A stretch of DNA of 64,000 bases. It comes from Actinernus sp. WN-2022 (Eukaryota > Cnidaria > Anthozoa > Actiniaria > Actinernidae). The translations under genes were made by a program, and so were the position numbers. The stretch lies in assembly GCA_030867875.1 (NCBI GenBank), contig JAOWCC010000916.1, positions 1,248,001 through 1,312,000 of the forward strand, written 5' to 3'. Positions 53,701 to 64,000 of this stretch are shown one piece after another. Position 1 is the first letter of the stretch, and every line of letters begins with the position of its first letter. The notes below the pieces were generated by a model. The model was not told where the DNA came from and ran no database searches. It saw nothing but the letters and a program-made list of their open reading frames with translations.

Positions 53701-54421
53701 AATTGGAAAAAGAATCACCCAAGATGTAAATACGCCAACTCTTACAGCTATCTCTCATTTCTAAAGCTTTTATTTATGTTACTGTTATGAATATCTTGAC
53801 CTCATCTTCTTGTATAAGGCAAAGCTTGTAAACAGGGTGAATCTAAGCATCTCTACGTTCGATGGATAACTACCCTATGTCACCAAAATAGTTATTACTC
53901 GGGCTACCCGGGTCTAAATCTACAGGCCGTGTTTTTTTTTGTTTAATACAGGAAAATTGTCTACTTCCGGTCCCGTTAACCAATCAGCTCACACTGTTCA
54001 AGTGCACATACTTGAACACCGAGCCGTCTGGCGCCGCATAATGTCATGTCAACCGGAAGCCACAGACTGCGGATATATTTAATTCAAGATTTTTACTTTA
54101 ATCGTGCGGAGGGCTTCGGTGACAGTACAATTCCCTATCAGCCACTAGATTATTGGTACTTTCGTTAGAGTTGTTAAACAAGAATCCACTCACGGGCGAG
54201 GTTTTGGTTCGAGAAAGGCTTCCAACAGTTCCTTTATAGTACTGTAATATAATGAGCAGACTGAAGTTTTGGGAATGAGGGTAAAGCTTTTAATTAGAGA
54301 TAACCATCAGGCATTTCAGTTAATAATCTTTAATCCAACAAATACCAATATGGACTTATACTATAACTGATAGAATACAATAATATAATAATAGTAGTAT
54401 AAGACTATGAAATATTATAAA
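53701..54421. other. No recognised feature
   Basis: Short frames only. Confidence 0.35.
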
Positions 54422-54551
54422 CTAATTGAGATTTTGAGACGCGATACCGAATTATATTGCCGGCCAGTTGGGAGAAAATATATTCGGAAGAATATATTTT
54501 CTTCCAACGCCGGCAATATAATTCGGTATCGCGTCTCAAAATCTCAATTAG
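54422..54551. repeat. 130-bp near-perfect palindrome
   Basis: CTAATTGAGATTTTGAGACG at 54,422 continues as one arm of about 62 bp to the centre near 54,486, with only a few mismatches or one-base offsets around 'ccagttgggag/cttccaacg'. No target duplication is evident. A related 'gagacgc...ataccatgttatattgg' sequence occurs near 54,950-54,985. Confidence 0.9.
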
Positions 54552-55164
54552 TTTTGTATCGCGATTCAACAGTTAAGTCGGCAATTGTTAAAAGAAAGAA
54601 GAGAATGAAGCACCAAACTTATTCTGATCGTAATTTCAATTCTCAAAAGGCGCCTAGTATATCTATGGCAACGGTTTCACGGCTTGAGTGGCGAAAACTT
54701 TCGCGACGTGTTTTGAAGTCTCTTCAAAAATTATGAAAATTGTACTTTTAGCGAATAAGAGTGTTAGATTTCTGACGGAAACTACAATGCCAACCTTACC
54801 TTTAGGATTGAATGATGCTTATCTTGTAATTTACAGTGTTTTGAAGGTGAAATTGTAGAAATCTTGCTGTTGAACAAACGACTTTTGACCTTGACCTGGA
54901 ACCCATGTAACTGCAAGGACTCGCGCAAGAGCCAATCAGAGGCTGGTATTCTAAGACGCATACCATGTTATATTGGCGTCTCAAAAGTAAACAAAGTGAT
55001 CAGTGAATCGTGATACTAAGAGGTATTACAATGATATGGTATGACAGATAATATATCATAACAATATTTTGCAACTAATTTCGGAATGGACTCATCATGT
55101 ATAGCAAGAACAGCAGATCAAGTTACACAGAGCCAACCGAATTGTCCACGAATACAATTAACAT

Positions 55165-55274
55165 GACTGTAGATACCCTGGTTCCAGAGGTTTTCTAGAG
55201 AGAACAGCCGTGGAGAAAGAGCCGCGAGGCGGAGATTAGTGAGCGCGATAAAGAGCCGCAGGGTAGACTGTAGA
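55165..55274. mobile_element. Short MITE M2 with 9-bp target duplication
   Basis: The element is 55,174-55,265 (92 bp), TACCCTGGTTCCAGAGG ... CAGGGTA, flanked by GACTGTAGA at 55,165-55,173 and 55,266-55,274. Same family as M1. Confidence 0.82.
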
Positions 55275-55647
55275 AAGAACAGTAGTGAAATATAGTGATA
55301 GCTCCATTACAGGATATATAGGATACAACTTATAATATGGGAGAAATATAAACATTGAGACAATCATCTATTAGTATTTTGTGGCCTTTATCAATTGTCA
55401 TCGATTGATCGATTTTCATCGATTGCACAGGCCGGGAGAGCAACAAAACAGCAGACTAAATTGTAAATATGTGTTACATGAATAAGTAGTGTTTACAGTT
55501 AAATCAACTTCTTTAATTTACATACGAGAAAAACAGAAATATTAAATTACATATACCACCCCTCCCTAGTAACCACACCCTAGAATGGAATGTCTGGGAT
55601 GTAAAGAATGTATCAACAAAATTTTAAAAACAGATGTGTATACAGCC

Positions 55648-56830
55648 CGACGTCTTAAGTCGATTCGCCAACGTAGTAGGTTACATTCATGTATGGTATA
55701 TTTATATAATAAAGACTACAACGACTTCATATATGAGTACTGTGATTGATTCTGCACTACGAAATACCTAACTGACCCCGTAACTTATAAAAAGACGTTC
55801 ACAATGTTCACAACTTATCTGACTTCTACACCACAAAATACCCCATAACTTATATCATTTCAAAGCTTATAATGCGATTTCAATAGAGAGTCCAAAACTA
55901 GAGAAAAAGCTATTCAACTCGTTATGGCGTCCTCGGTTGTTATGACGCCAAAGCCGACCGAACTTATAAAAATAAGTTAATGGCAACCAATTAATGGCAA
56001 CCAATTAATGTCCCACGGATCGGAATATTAATTAGCGGCACCTACCTGTACTTGCGGAAGCTTATGGCACTTCCATTCTTGCCTCACCAAGAGATAGCGC
56101 CTATATTTAACAGACTCTGCCTACAGGCTGTGACACCACCCCTCAAACTGCTGATTTCTTACATCAAGGACAACTGGGTATACAGTACAGACTTTCCCAC
56201 CAAGGACTGGTCAGTATACAGAAAGGCCACAAGAACCAACAATGACATTGAGGGATGGCATAACGCCTTGAACAGAAGAGCGAATGGACGCTGTCATCTA
56301 CCATTCTACACCTGCGTCCAGCTACTACATCGAGAAGCCAGATTGGTTACTCTAAACATTCGTCTTGTCTCGGACGAAAAGCTGAAGCGAATCCAGAGGA
56401 AGAAATACCGCCAGCTCCAGTCAAAGCTGTTTACGCACTGGGACCAGTACGATCAACGACAGAAGACTGCGGCCCAGCTACTGAAGGCGTGCTCCAAGCT
56501 AAATGGTCCAGCTCGCACTGAGTGAAATGTCAAATTAATATACATATGCTTGTAAATAAATATCATTGAGTTTGTATCCTTGTATCTTAACTAATGCGTA
56601 ACTCCCTCCCCCACCCCCTAAAATGGTGTTTTATCTCAAATAAAGAAATTGTGTGATGAAACTGTCATTGGCACTCTATATCCCTTTAAAACTATATAAG
56701 AGTAAGAAGCGTACAACAATTCTTGTGTTAAATAAACCGTTGGCGAATCGACTTAAGACGTTGGCGAATCGACTTAAGACGTTGGCGAACTGACCGTTGG
56801 CGAATCGACTCGTTGGCGAAACGACCGACT
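55648..56830. mobile_element. Decayed Mutator-like element with TTCGCCAAC-rich ends
   Basis: The left end has CGTCTTAAGTCGATTCGCC at 55,650. The right end (56,741-56,818) has the inverse GGCGAATCGACTTAAGACG twice, then further GTTGGCGAA units. Between them is a transposase fragment. The left end appears to have lost most units. No target duplication found. Confidence 0.6.
56043..56525 (+). pseudogene. Mutator-like transposase, C-terminal fragment
   Basis: A plus frame of about 157 residues from LRKLMALPFLPHQEI to a stop at 56,525. RTNNDIEGWHNALNRRA (61-77 from the leucine at 56,052) is the conserved segment that follows the DDE core in metazoan Mutator-like transposases, with the usual YIKDNWV and FPTKDWSVY before it. 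The catalytic core and FLYWCH-type N-terminus are absent; upstream sequence at 55,700-56,040 does not continue the protein. A 5'-deleted remnant rather than a working enzyme. Confidence 0.75.
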
Positions 56831-57889
56831 GCTGTTATCTGATACTGCAAAGAAATAACCGAAAAGCCTTTGTAAACACGGCCCAGAAGTGGCACGCAAA
56901 AAAATAGTTAGTTAAAATTTGACAACAAATATATAAAGTACATGAATTAAAGTTCATAGAAATGCCATACCTATTGATGGGAAAACCTCCGATCGTCTGT
57001 AAAATACCACATATTCAATGGATAAGTACGAGCACTGTTGGTACGGAAAGAAAGTTGACCTCCTTGTTCAAATGGTTATGTTGTTCGTGTTTGGCACCAA
57101 CTTGAATAAAAAACATTGACGAACCAAAGAAAAAATATTCGTTTCGCTATTGGGCTGATTACTTTCAATAGTTCGACGAAAAGGAAGTATTTTTTTGCAA
57201 TTTTTATAAAGCAGGTGCTAACGCTAAGTTTACCGCCATTTTGGTTGTCAAGGACTTACCCTGCAAAAACTTGCATAGCAACACTATTTGACCGCGCGAT
57301 GTCCTGGAACCTAATGTCGCGCTCGAAACAGCCGTGACAAGTCAAGCTGTTTGAATGTTCTCTTGAAATGCACTTCCTTTTCGCCTCTTCTGACCTCCTA
57401 AACACAGCCTAAAGGTACTCGCAGGTAAGCTACTATGCATTTTCATGTATTTTACGTGTTTTGGGAATGTTTGTTACGCTTTCGAACCAAAATTGGCCGG
57501 TTTTAATCCGCGTGTTTGCTGCAACAATTATCCCGCGTTTATCTCTGACACTGACAGTGTCACAAATGTATATACAAACATATAAAATATCTTCTTTCTT
57601 TAATAATTCTGCATGTACACGAATGAGAACAGATTTAGGGAGACACAGTTCGGATAAGAACATATGTACGTGTTCTGGCTGTGCTGTTATAAAAAGAATG
57701 TGTTGTAAACTTGACTTCACTCGTTCTCAGAATTTCCAGATTGTTCTTTTGCTCGTGTAGTGCGAACTGCTGCATTGAAAAAGAGGCCAAGAATGCCCAT
57801 GAATGTTTTCAGTATTCAGCTGATGAAAACAACTGACCTAAAGTATAGCCTATAATCTAAAGTCCACTCATTAGACTGCTACGAAGTCC
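56831..57889. other. No recognised gene
   Basis: Frames at 57,433-57,760 on both strands overlap and have no domain. Confidence 0.35.
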
Positions 57890-58366
57890 CTTCTACCCAG
57901 CGTTACCAATCGATGAAGTCGATGATCGATTAAAATCAATATTAATGAATCGATTGATCTTGATAATCGATGACCAATCGATGAAGCAAAAATTCGTGAC
58001 CTTATCGATTGCCATTGATGATCACAATACAGCTTATTAGGCTATCTTCTTATTTTATGAGAACTTTGTTTTCCTGCTCTGACATAATTCTAAACCCGAT
58101 TCTAAACGTGGCACGCTTTCTGTGATAGGAACGGAACAAGCGATCAACTGTCAGTGTCTTGTCAATGTTACGTAACCATATACCTTGATTTCCAATCAAT
58201 ATCAATCAATGAACAATTTTTTTTGTGACTATCGATTGGTCATCAATTGCCCAATACCAATCGATATCAATTACATGTAGCTAATTTTATTGATTGGTAT
58301 TGGTATTCGATTTATCAATTGCATTTCCGATCATCGACTTCATCGATTGGAAATGCCGGGCTTCTA
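57890..58366. mobile_element. ATCGAT-rich inverted-repeat element with 6-bp duplication
   Basis: The element is 57,896-58,360 (465 bp); CCAATCGATGAAGTCGATGA and its inverse lie near the ends, with further mirrored ATCGATTG motifs inside. CTTCTA abuts both ends (57,890-57,895; 58,361-58,366). Confidence 0.75.
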
Positions 58367-58574
58367 TTCCTCATTTTTTAGAATGGCTAAACATGGTTCT
58401 GGATGGGGTAGAACTTTAGAATACTCGGCCACTAAAAGTTTGGAGTCATACTAGCTACTACAGTCCCTGTCAAAAGTTTTTCAACCGTATACGGTACCGT
58501 ATGTGCTTCGGTAAAACGAAGATTCGGTAACCACATGTGGTAGATTTCGTTCGGTAAACTCCATTCGTTTTAAG

Positions 58575-58795
58575 ACCGAATTCGTTTTACTGAAAGTGGT
58601 AGAGTCACCGATTTCGTTTTAGTGAAAGTGGTTCGGTCACCGATTGTGTTTTAACGAAAGTGGTTCGGTCACCGATTGTGTTTTAACGAAAGTGGTTCGG
58701 TCACCGATTGTGTTTTAACGAAAGTGGTTCAGTCACCGATTTCGTTTTACCGAAAGTGGTTCAGTCACCGATTTCGCTTCACCAAACATTGCAGG
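58575..58795 (+). repeat. 32-bp subterminal array, left
   Basis: About seven units of 'ggtcaccgattgtgttttaa' plus 'cgaaagtggttc'. Several units are identical. Confidence 0.92.
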
Positions 58796-60214
58796 TCAAG
58801 ACAGTCTACAAGTTGTTACTTGTACATGTAGTTCACTGCTTGCAACTAAAGTGATTTTTACAACGTTAAAACTGAAAATGCTGAAGTTTAGATTTCCAAA
58901 ATGATATCTCGTTTTGTCTTCTTTGAAACGATATATCAAATTGTCGGCGAAGCGTCAGGTCGGTGTCCTGGTGCTATCATCGAAAAACTTATTTGTTTTG
59001 ATCGTGATTTGTACCGAGAAAGCCGCGAAGTGGCTAAGAGCATTTCTCTCCTTCCTATTTCTTCTGATAACCTCACTGATAAACTGTACTGAAAAAAAAG
59101 GAACTGCTGTGAATATATAACCTTAAACTTACGCCACAAACTAACAACCGCCGTTCGTTCATAATCTAGCGGCAAACTTTTAAAGCGGGCCCCGCCAGTA
59201 AGCAATAATCAACAAACGAACTTTAGCTTCCGTAGTTTAACATTTACGAGAGATTCCTGCGTTGTTCAAGGTTCCGACCAAAAGCATTGCAAATGTTTTC
59301 GGATTCTGGAAAGGCATGTTTTCGAAATTAAAACATCAAGATTGTGCAATTGCAATCAGTCACGCGTGAACCTGTCAGTTTGAGTTTTGACAGGTCCTAT
59401 GTTTGATCGATCGAGGACCTGAGACTTGTTTGTTTCACATCTGACATCAGACCAATCGCTGCAGTCCGGTCTCACAGCAATTATAAACCGCAATGCCAAT
59501 CACAAATTGACGAAGTGATGAAGTAAAAAACTCCAGAAGATTCGGTGCGATCTCACGGCAAAATAACCAATAACGAATTAAAATATCCAAAATGTATTCA
59601 CCTGGGTGTTTTTATTTGACAGAATGGACTCAAACCAGTTTTCGCATTAGGTGAAAACTGTTCAGACCGTAAATAAAATACAAAACTTTGAAAGCATTTG
59701 ATTCAGTAGGAAGATATCAAGATAATTTTTGGTGTGATCTCAAAGCAAAACAAACACTGCTGTCAGAGCTCATTGATTATTCAAAAATGTCACACTTCTG
59801 TTCGAGCAATTTGAGCAAAATAAAAAGAATTCCAGAATATTCTATTTGGTAGACGTTTATCACTTGCCAGTATTAAAAGTTGAGAAACTTTCCCGCATTA
59901 TTTAACTCTGCATTCTGCAATAAGATCACATGTTCCGCGAAGTTCGCGACATTCTTGTTGTGTGAAAAACCAGACAATTAGTTTCCACGGCTGAAAGCAC
60001 ATGTAAGCACCAAAAAGCTCTTGAATCTGTTGAATTGAAAACATACAGCGTACGCAACGACTTTTAAAGAATCGTGAAGGGATTGAGGGATAGATTAAAG
60101 TATGAAAGTACAGAAGTCTGTAAAGTTTATCAGATGAATAAAAACGCCGAACTTTGCTACAACTAAACTAGAATTGATCACGTACGTAGCGCCATATTTA
60201 CATAACATGATGAC

Positions 60215-60415
60215 TATCCGAATTCATTTTACCGAAGGTGGTCGAATCACCGAATTCGTTTTACCGAAGGTGGTAGAGTCACCGAATTCGTTTTACTGAA
60301 GGTGGTAGAGTCACCGATTTCGTTTTACTGAAAGTGGTTCGGTCACCGATTGTGTTTTAACGAAAGTGGTTCGGTCACCGATTGTGTTTTAACGAAAGTG
60401 GTTCAGTTACCGATT
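60215..60415 (+). repeat. 32-bp subterminal array, right (same orientation as left)
   Basis: About six units of the same sequence as at 58,575, in direct rather than inverted orientation. Next to it is an ACCACATGTGGT palindrome also found in the left end. Confidence 0.92.
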
Positions 60416-61565
60416 TCGCTTCGCCACATTTCGCCACATTCATTTTACCGAAAGTGGTAAACACATGTGGCACATGTGCCACATGCTACCACATGTGGTT
60501 CGTACGGTGTGAAAAACTTTTGACAGGGACTGTAGCTACAAAATGTACATACCTGCAATTATATGGTGTAGAGGTGGCTACATGGCTACTTGGCTTGTAA
60601 ACACAAGCCTCACACAAGTTCCTTGCTCAATCCAAGTGTGAGTATGGCCAAATTACACAATGGTCTAGGTACACAAGCGTGCACACAAAGAGACTAGCTG
60701 AAGGTATATTGTAACGGTTTAGATTATTATTCAAGAATCTGGCAGTTTTACAGCAAGATTCTCTACCATGTGAGTCTTTATCATTTGTGCATCGCCTTTA
60801 AAATGTCATCCTGTAAACTTCAAAGGCTTGGAAGACAACACAAGAGTACATGGATGTAGTTGCATCAAAGACTCATTCGTCCATGCCTTTCAATATTCAG
60901 AGTTATATTGTCCTGCTCTTAGGGAATTTGTAAAGAACGCAGCCGCATCAACGAGTTCCGAAGGCGACTTTTCTGTTTGTTGGCTACATTACAGCATTTG
61001 TGGTTGGAAATAACAGGTATTTTAAAATCAGAATTTATTCAATATTTAGAAATGAGTCACTTCAGATATCTTTCAAAGTTATTGCTAGCAAGAACCATGC
61101 TGTATGATGCATTGATCATTTACAAAATCAAACTGGTTCAATTTATAATAACTTAGTCACTGTGCCTACCTGACAAGGGATCAGTTCACAGGAACACGGT
61201 TAAGAAGGATTATATTTCTGTGTTGTTTAGTGATTAAGTCCTAAAGAACCCTAAATTAGTGAGCACCTGTTGTTGATGGTTAGGTTTAAAAAATGTAGGG
61301 TAAGGGTTTGGATTGATTCACAGAAATATTTAAGAAGCATTATATTTCTGTGTTGTCAGGTAGTCAAGCACGTAGCCACATAGTGAAGAACTCAGCCACA
61401 TACACTGTAGTCATGTAGCCATCTCTACACTATACAATTGTATGTATGTACATGTAGCCAGAAGCTACGACTCCCAAGTTTTAGTAGCTGGGTATTCTAA
61501 AGTTGTTGCCTGGATGGCTAACGATGGCTAGACATGGTACATGTAGTTGGCTGGGTCTGTAAGTA

Positions 61566-62324
61566 GGGACTGCTGACTCTTTTGTAAGTTTTGTACTGAC
61601 CGTGCTGGCAAAAGGTTATTTTTTTGACAGCTCCACCTCCTAATTACTCTCAGTTTTTGCCAGTCAATTTTATTATTTGATTTAAATATCCAGTCTGTAA
61701 GCAAGTTTATAAAGTTAATGAATTTTCACCTGTACAAACGTAATTTGTTCCTTTGTTTGCTGTAAATAAAATACAGCTTTGAAGTGATTACTCCTTCAAG
61801 AAACTTAATGAATGGACAGATTGAATGGAAAGCATAAGAGTAATAGATCTTGGTTTGCTAGATTTAATGAGTTTAAAATAAACTGTTAATATATATTTTG
61901 AGTCCAATTGTACCACGGTTCCAAATTCACGGAGTCATGATTGCATGTCAAGGCATGTCAAATCAGGATTGGATATGATTGATTTGGACCACAGATCAAT
62001 CGGATCACAGATTTTTGCATGTACATGTATAGGGTACATTGTATATAATGGTTGCCTACATGTATGTATGCAATTATGGACCTATCTTTTATCAGGTGGG
62101 GGAGCCACCAGAAAAATGTAAGAGTTTGAGGGGGATCATGAAAATAGAATGCTGCTATTGCAGGGGTGGTTTGAGGAGGACCTACATGTAGATGAGTGTT
62201 CCTTCCACACAATACAAAGCACACAGTCAGAAGAGGCAAATGCATTTTCTAAAATGTTGAAACTGCTCAAAACAGGGTTCAAAATTATTGTTTGTGTCTG
62301 GTTGTCCCAGGGGCAACCACAAAA
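61566..62324. other. No recognised gene
   Basis: AT-rich; scattered 'tacatgta' motifs. Confidence 0.35.
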
Positions 62325-62480
62325 ATGTATGAAGACTGCAAGGCTGATGGGAAGGCTGTACAATGTTCTTTATTCTACCTCATATAACCCCTGAAGAAGG
62401 TTTGTTCTGCTAAACCAAAATATGGGGTACAATAAATAACATTGTACAGCCGTTGAATCAGCGTTGCAGTCTTCATACAT
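62325..62480. repeat. 156-bp imperfect palindrome
   Basis: 'atgtatgaagactgcaag' at 62,325 and its inverse ending at 62,480, with inner 'ggctgtacaatgtt' / 'aacattgtacagcc' pair; MITE-like. Confidence 0.8.
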
Positions 62481-62730
62481 GTACATGTATACACAGGTAT
62501 GTTGTGGGGAAATTCTGAACACTGGTTCAATTTGTTTTGAACTGGGGCAAATATTTTGAGCTGGGGCAGATACTTTTGAACTGGGGCAATTATCAAGATT
62601 CTAAAAAGGATTTTTTTTTAAAGATTCAGTTTGTTAAGGGGGGAACATTAAAAATAAAATAAAATTCCACCCACCCCTCACCTCCAAAATATTTTTGACA
62701 ACTCTCCTGTCCCTCTCCACGGTACTCATC

Positions 62731-62758
62731 CCCCCCCCCCCCCTCCCCCCCCCCCCCA
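62731..62758. repeat. Poly-C tract
   Basis: Two C runs broken by a T. A matching poly-G run lies at 63,377-63,394. Confidence 0.95.
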
Positions 62759-63492
62759 CCTCTTTCTCTTCCCCAGCCCCCCAGCATGAAATTAACTCAT
62801 TAATATTACACATCATTACTACTTGCTTTTGTTTCACTTTTTTGCTCACCAGTAGTGGGACTCAAACCTGCAACACATTGTTTGGAAGAATGGCTTGGAA
62901 GACTAGAGCTTTACCAACTGTGTCACAGAGAATAATATACATGTAGCTCTTGTAGTCTTGACTCCGACTTGAGTCAGAGCAAAATACTTTGACAATAAAG
63001 TTATGGAAGTAAAACAGTTTCTAACCACAAACAAATGCTTTTCAAAATGTTCTCCTCATCAGATCTAGAGAATTATACATGTAAATGTATAGTGCAGAGA
63101 GGATCAGAAAAAGCGTGCCGTGAATGAAACTCCAAAAGTTATCAACATTACTGTCAGTTTTGTTGTATTGTCAACACAAACTGATTACATTCATTCATAT
63201 TTATTAATCCTTTTACTGAAACACTATACAGGATGTTAAAAGAAAGTTACAAGCAGAGTAAAACCCTAACCTCAGTAAACCCAATTGCTCACTAATTTAG
63301 GTTTTTAGGGCTAGGTAAACAATGGGTTTTTAGGGCTAATTGGTGACTAAAGTTCATAGGTAAACATGTGAGTTTGGGGGGGGGGGGGGGGGGGTGGTAA
63401 TTGTTATCGGACTTTGTAACAGCGAATTGATTTTTATGCGTAAACAATCTCAAAAATGTCATACATGTATCTTGCTAAAAGAATGTCTTACT

Positions 63493-63694
63493 ATTGCCCA
63501 CTTTAGAAACGAGTAAGGGAATGGGGTGAGTTCGGTTTTGCAAAGGTGCTTGGGATCGTTACTGGGGACAGTTAATTGCGATATTTGCCATGTTTCTTTG
63601 TATTCTGCAATTAGGGTGTCCCCAGTAACGATCCCAAGTACCTTTGCGAAACCGAACTCGCCCCATTCCCCTACTCGTTTCTAAAGTGGACAAT
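63493..63694. repeat. 200-bp hairpin MITE with about 78-bp arms
   Basis: TTGCCCACTTTAGAAACGAG ... inverse; arms run to 'tactggggaca' / 'tgtccccagta' with few mismatches around a 45-bp loop. Confidence 0.87.
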
Positions 63695-63739
63695 TAAAGA
63701 TATATACAGTACAGCCTGGATGTACATGTATGTTAACAT

Positions 63740-63845
63740 TTACATGCGTGTAACGCGCGTGTACAAAATTAATTTACTACACGCATTTGAGTGTATTACA
63801 CGCGTGCACTACACTCGTGTATTACACGCAAAATGCGTGTAGTTT
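63740..63845. repeat. ACACGCGTGTA-type palindromic short repeats
   Basis: Repeated 'tacacgcgtg', 'acacgca' and their inverses in alternating purine-pyrimidine sequence. Confidence 0.75.
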
Positions 63846-63934
63846 TCTTTTGTTATACAGTTATTGTCAAAAATCAATTCGGCATGAAATTGTTTGTAAC
63901 CTGCTACTCCAGCTCCGTCTCTTGATCTTCGAGC

Positions 63935-63978
63935 GGTTTCAATTACACCAACGGTTTCAATTACACCAACGGTTTCCG
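63935..63978 (+). repeat. 21-bp direct repeat
   Basis: 'ggtttcaattacaccaac' twice, then a third start 'ggtttcc'. Confidence 0.85.
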
Positions 63979-64000
63979 CCAAAACGTAATAAATTATGCT

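Larger units (their letters stand above)
58452..60541. mobile_element. 2.07-kb element with CAGTCCCTG ends and subterminal arrays
   Basis: The element is 58,461-60,532, CAGTCCCTGTCAAAAGTTTT ... inverse. The flanks TAGCTACTA (58,452-58,460) and TAGCTACAA (60,533-60,541) are a 9-bp duplication with one mismatch. A 32-bp repeat array lies near each end. No transposase in the 1.4-kb centre. Confidence 0.8.
58375..61565. mobile_element. Long-TIR host element split by the CAGTCCCTG element
   Basis: 58,375-58,460 and 60,533-60,660 together match the inverse of 61,380-61,565 ('aactttagaatac', 'ggagtc', 'tgtagaggtggctacatg'), so a pair of terminal repeats exists once the insertion is removed. The inner frame at 60,828-61,013 is unrecognised. 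A 30-40-bp direct repeat ('ttatatttctgtgttgt') occurs near 61,205 and 61,340. Confidence 0.6.

Noticed and set aside
62634..62946. Pro-rich plus-strand and Gly-rich minus-strand frames
   Set aside because: Produced by the poly-C tract at 62,731-62,758.

Overview
This is repeat-dense, gene-poor, AT-rich nuclear DNA from a metazoan, most likely an anthozoan cnidarian (a stony coral or relative). That assignment is inference. It rests on spliced genes with GT/AG junctions, the transposon mix (CR1/L2-like LINEs, Penelope-like GIY-YIG element, Polinton/Maverick, Harbinger, Mutator-like and many hairpin MITEs), and a short sulfotransferase-like protein with a C-terminal membrane anchor of a kind I associate with cnidarian families. 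No rRNA, CRISPR or bacterial operon structure is present.

Layout. 1-13,422 is a giant nested palindrome. Three related long-inverted-repeat elements (F1, J, F2) abut at (TA)n tracts. F1 is interrupted by a second fold-back element (586-4919, holding a broken LINE) and by an LTR-like/coiled-coil segment that itself carries a 1,546-bp Mutator-like element with a perfect 9-bp target duplication. F2 carries a TTAA-flanked element whose empty site survives in F1. 13,423-14,790 is a 5'-truncated Penelope-like element. 15,330-15,890 is the first coding exon of a TauD-like dioxygenase; its later exons are not visible. 15,997-16,916 is a 73-bp satellite flanked by inverted hairpin MITEs.

17,371-22,620 is a decayed Polinton/Maverick: adenain-type protease, PLA2-like protein, integrase with chromodomain, Bro-N/PD-(D/E)XK/zinc-finger protein and a proline-rich protein. 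It is broken by at least four later insertions with recognisable boundaries. 23-36 kb holds a tRNA-Val-like sequence, a roughly 110-bp tandem array split by a LINE that is itself split by a MITE, simple repeats, a Harbinger transposase relic and more MITEs.

36.8-40.2 kb contains a candidate membrane-anchor exon and the clearest intact coding exon, a sulfotransferase-like protein. 42-47 kb holds a partial Mutator-like copy, a 1-kb tandem duplication and MITEs. 48.1-49.0 kb has two small minus-strand genes (acidic protein; single C2H2 finger) with a hairpin array upstream. 50.8-52.9 kb is a minisatellite cluster (27-, 31- and 13-bp units). 54.4-56.8 kb has a near-perfect 130-bp palindrome and a Mutator-like transposase fragment. 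57.9-61.6 kb is another nest of inverted-repeat elements, and 62-64 kb is hairpins and low-complexity DNA.

Almost everything is mobile-element biology. The host signal is the dioxygenase exon, the sulfotransferase, and possibly the 36.9-kb exon and the 48-kb gene pair. The nesting order and target duplications allow a relative insertion history to be read from the sequence.
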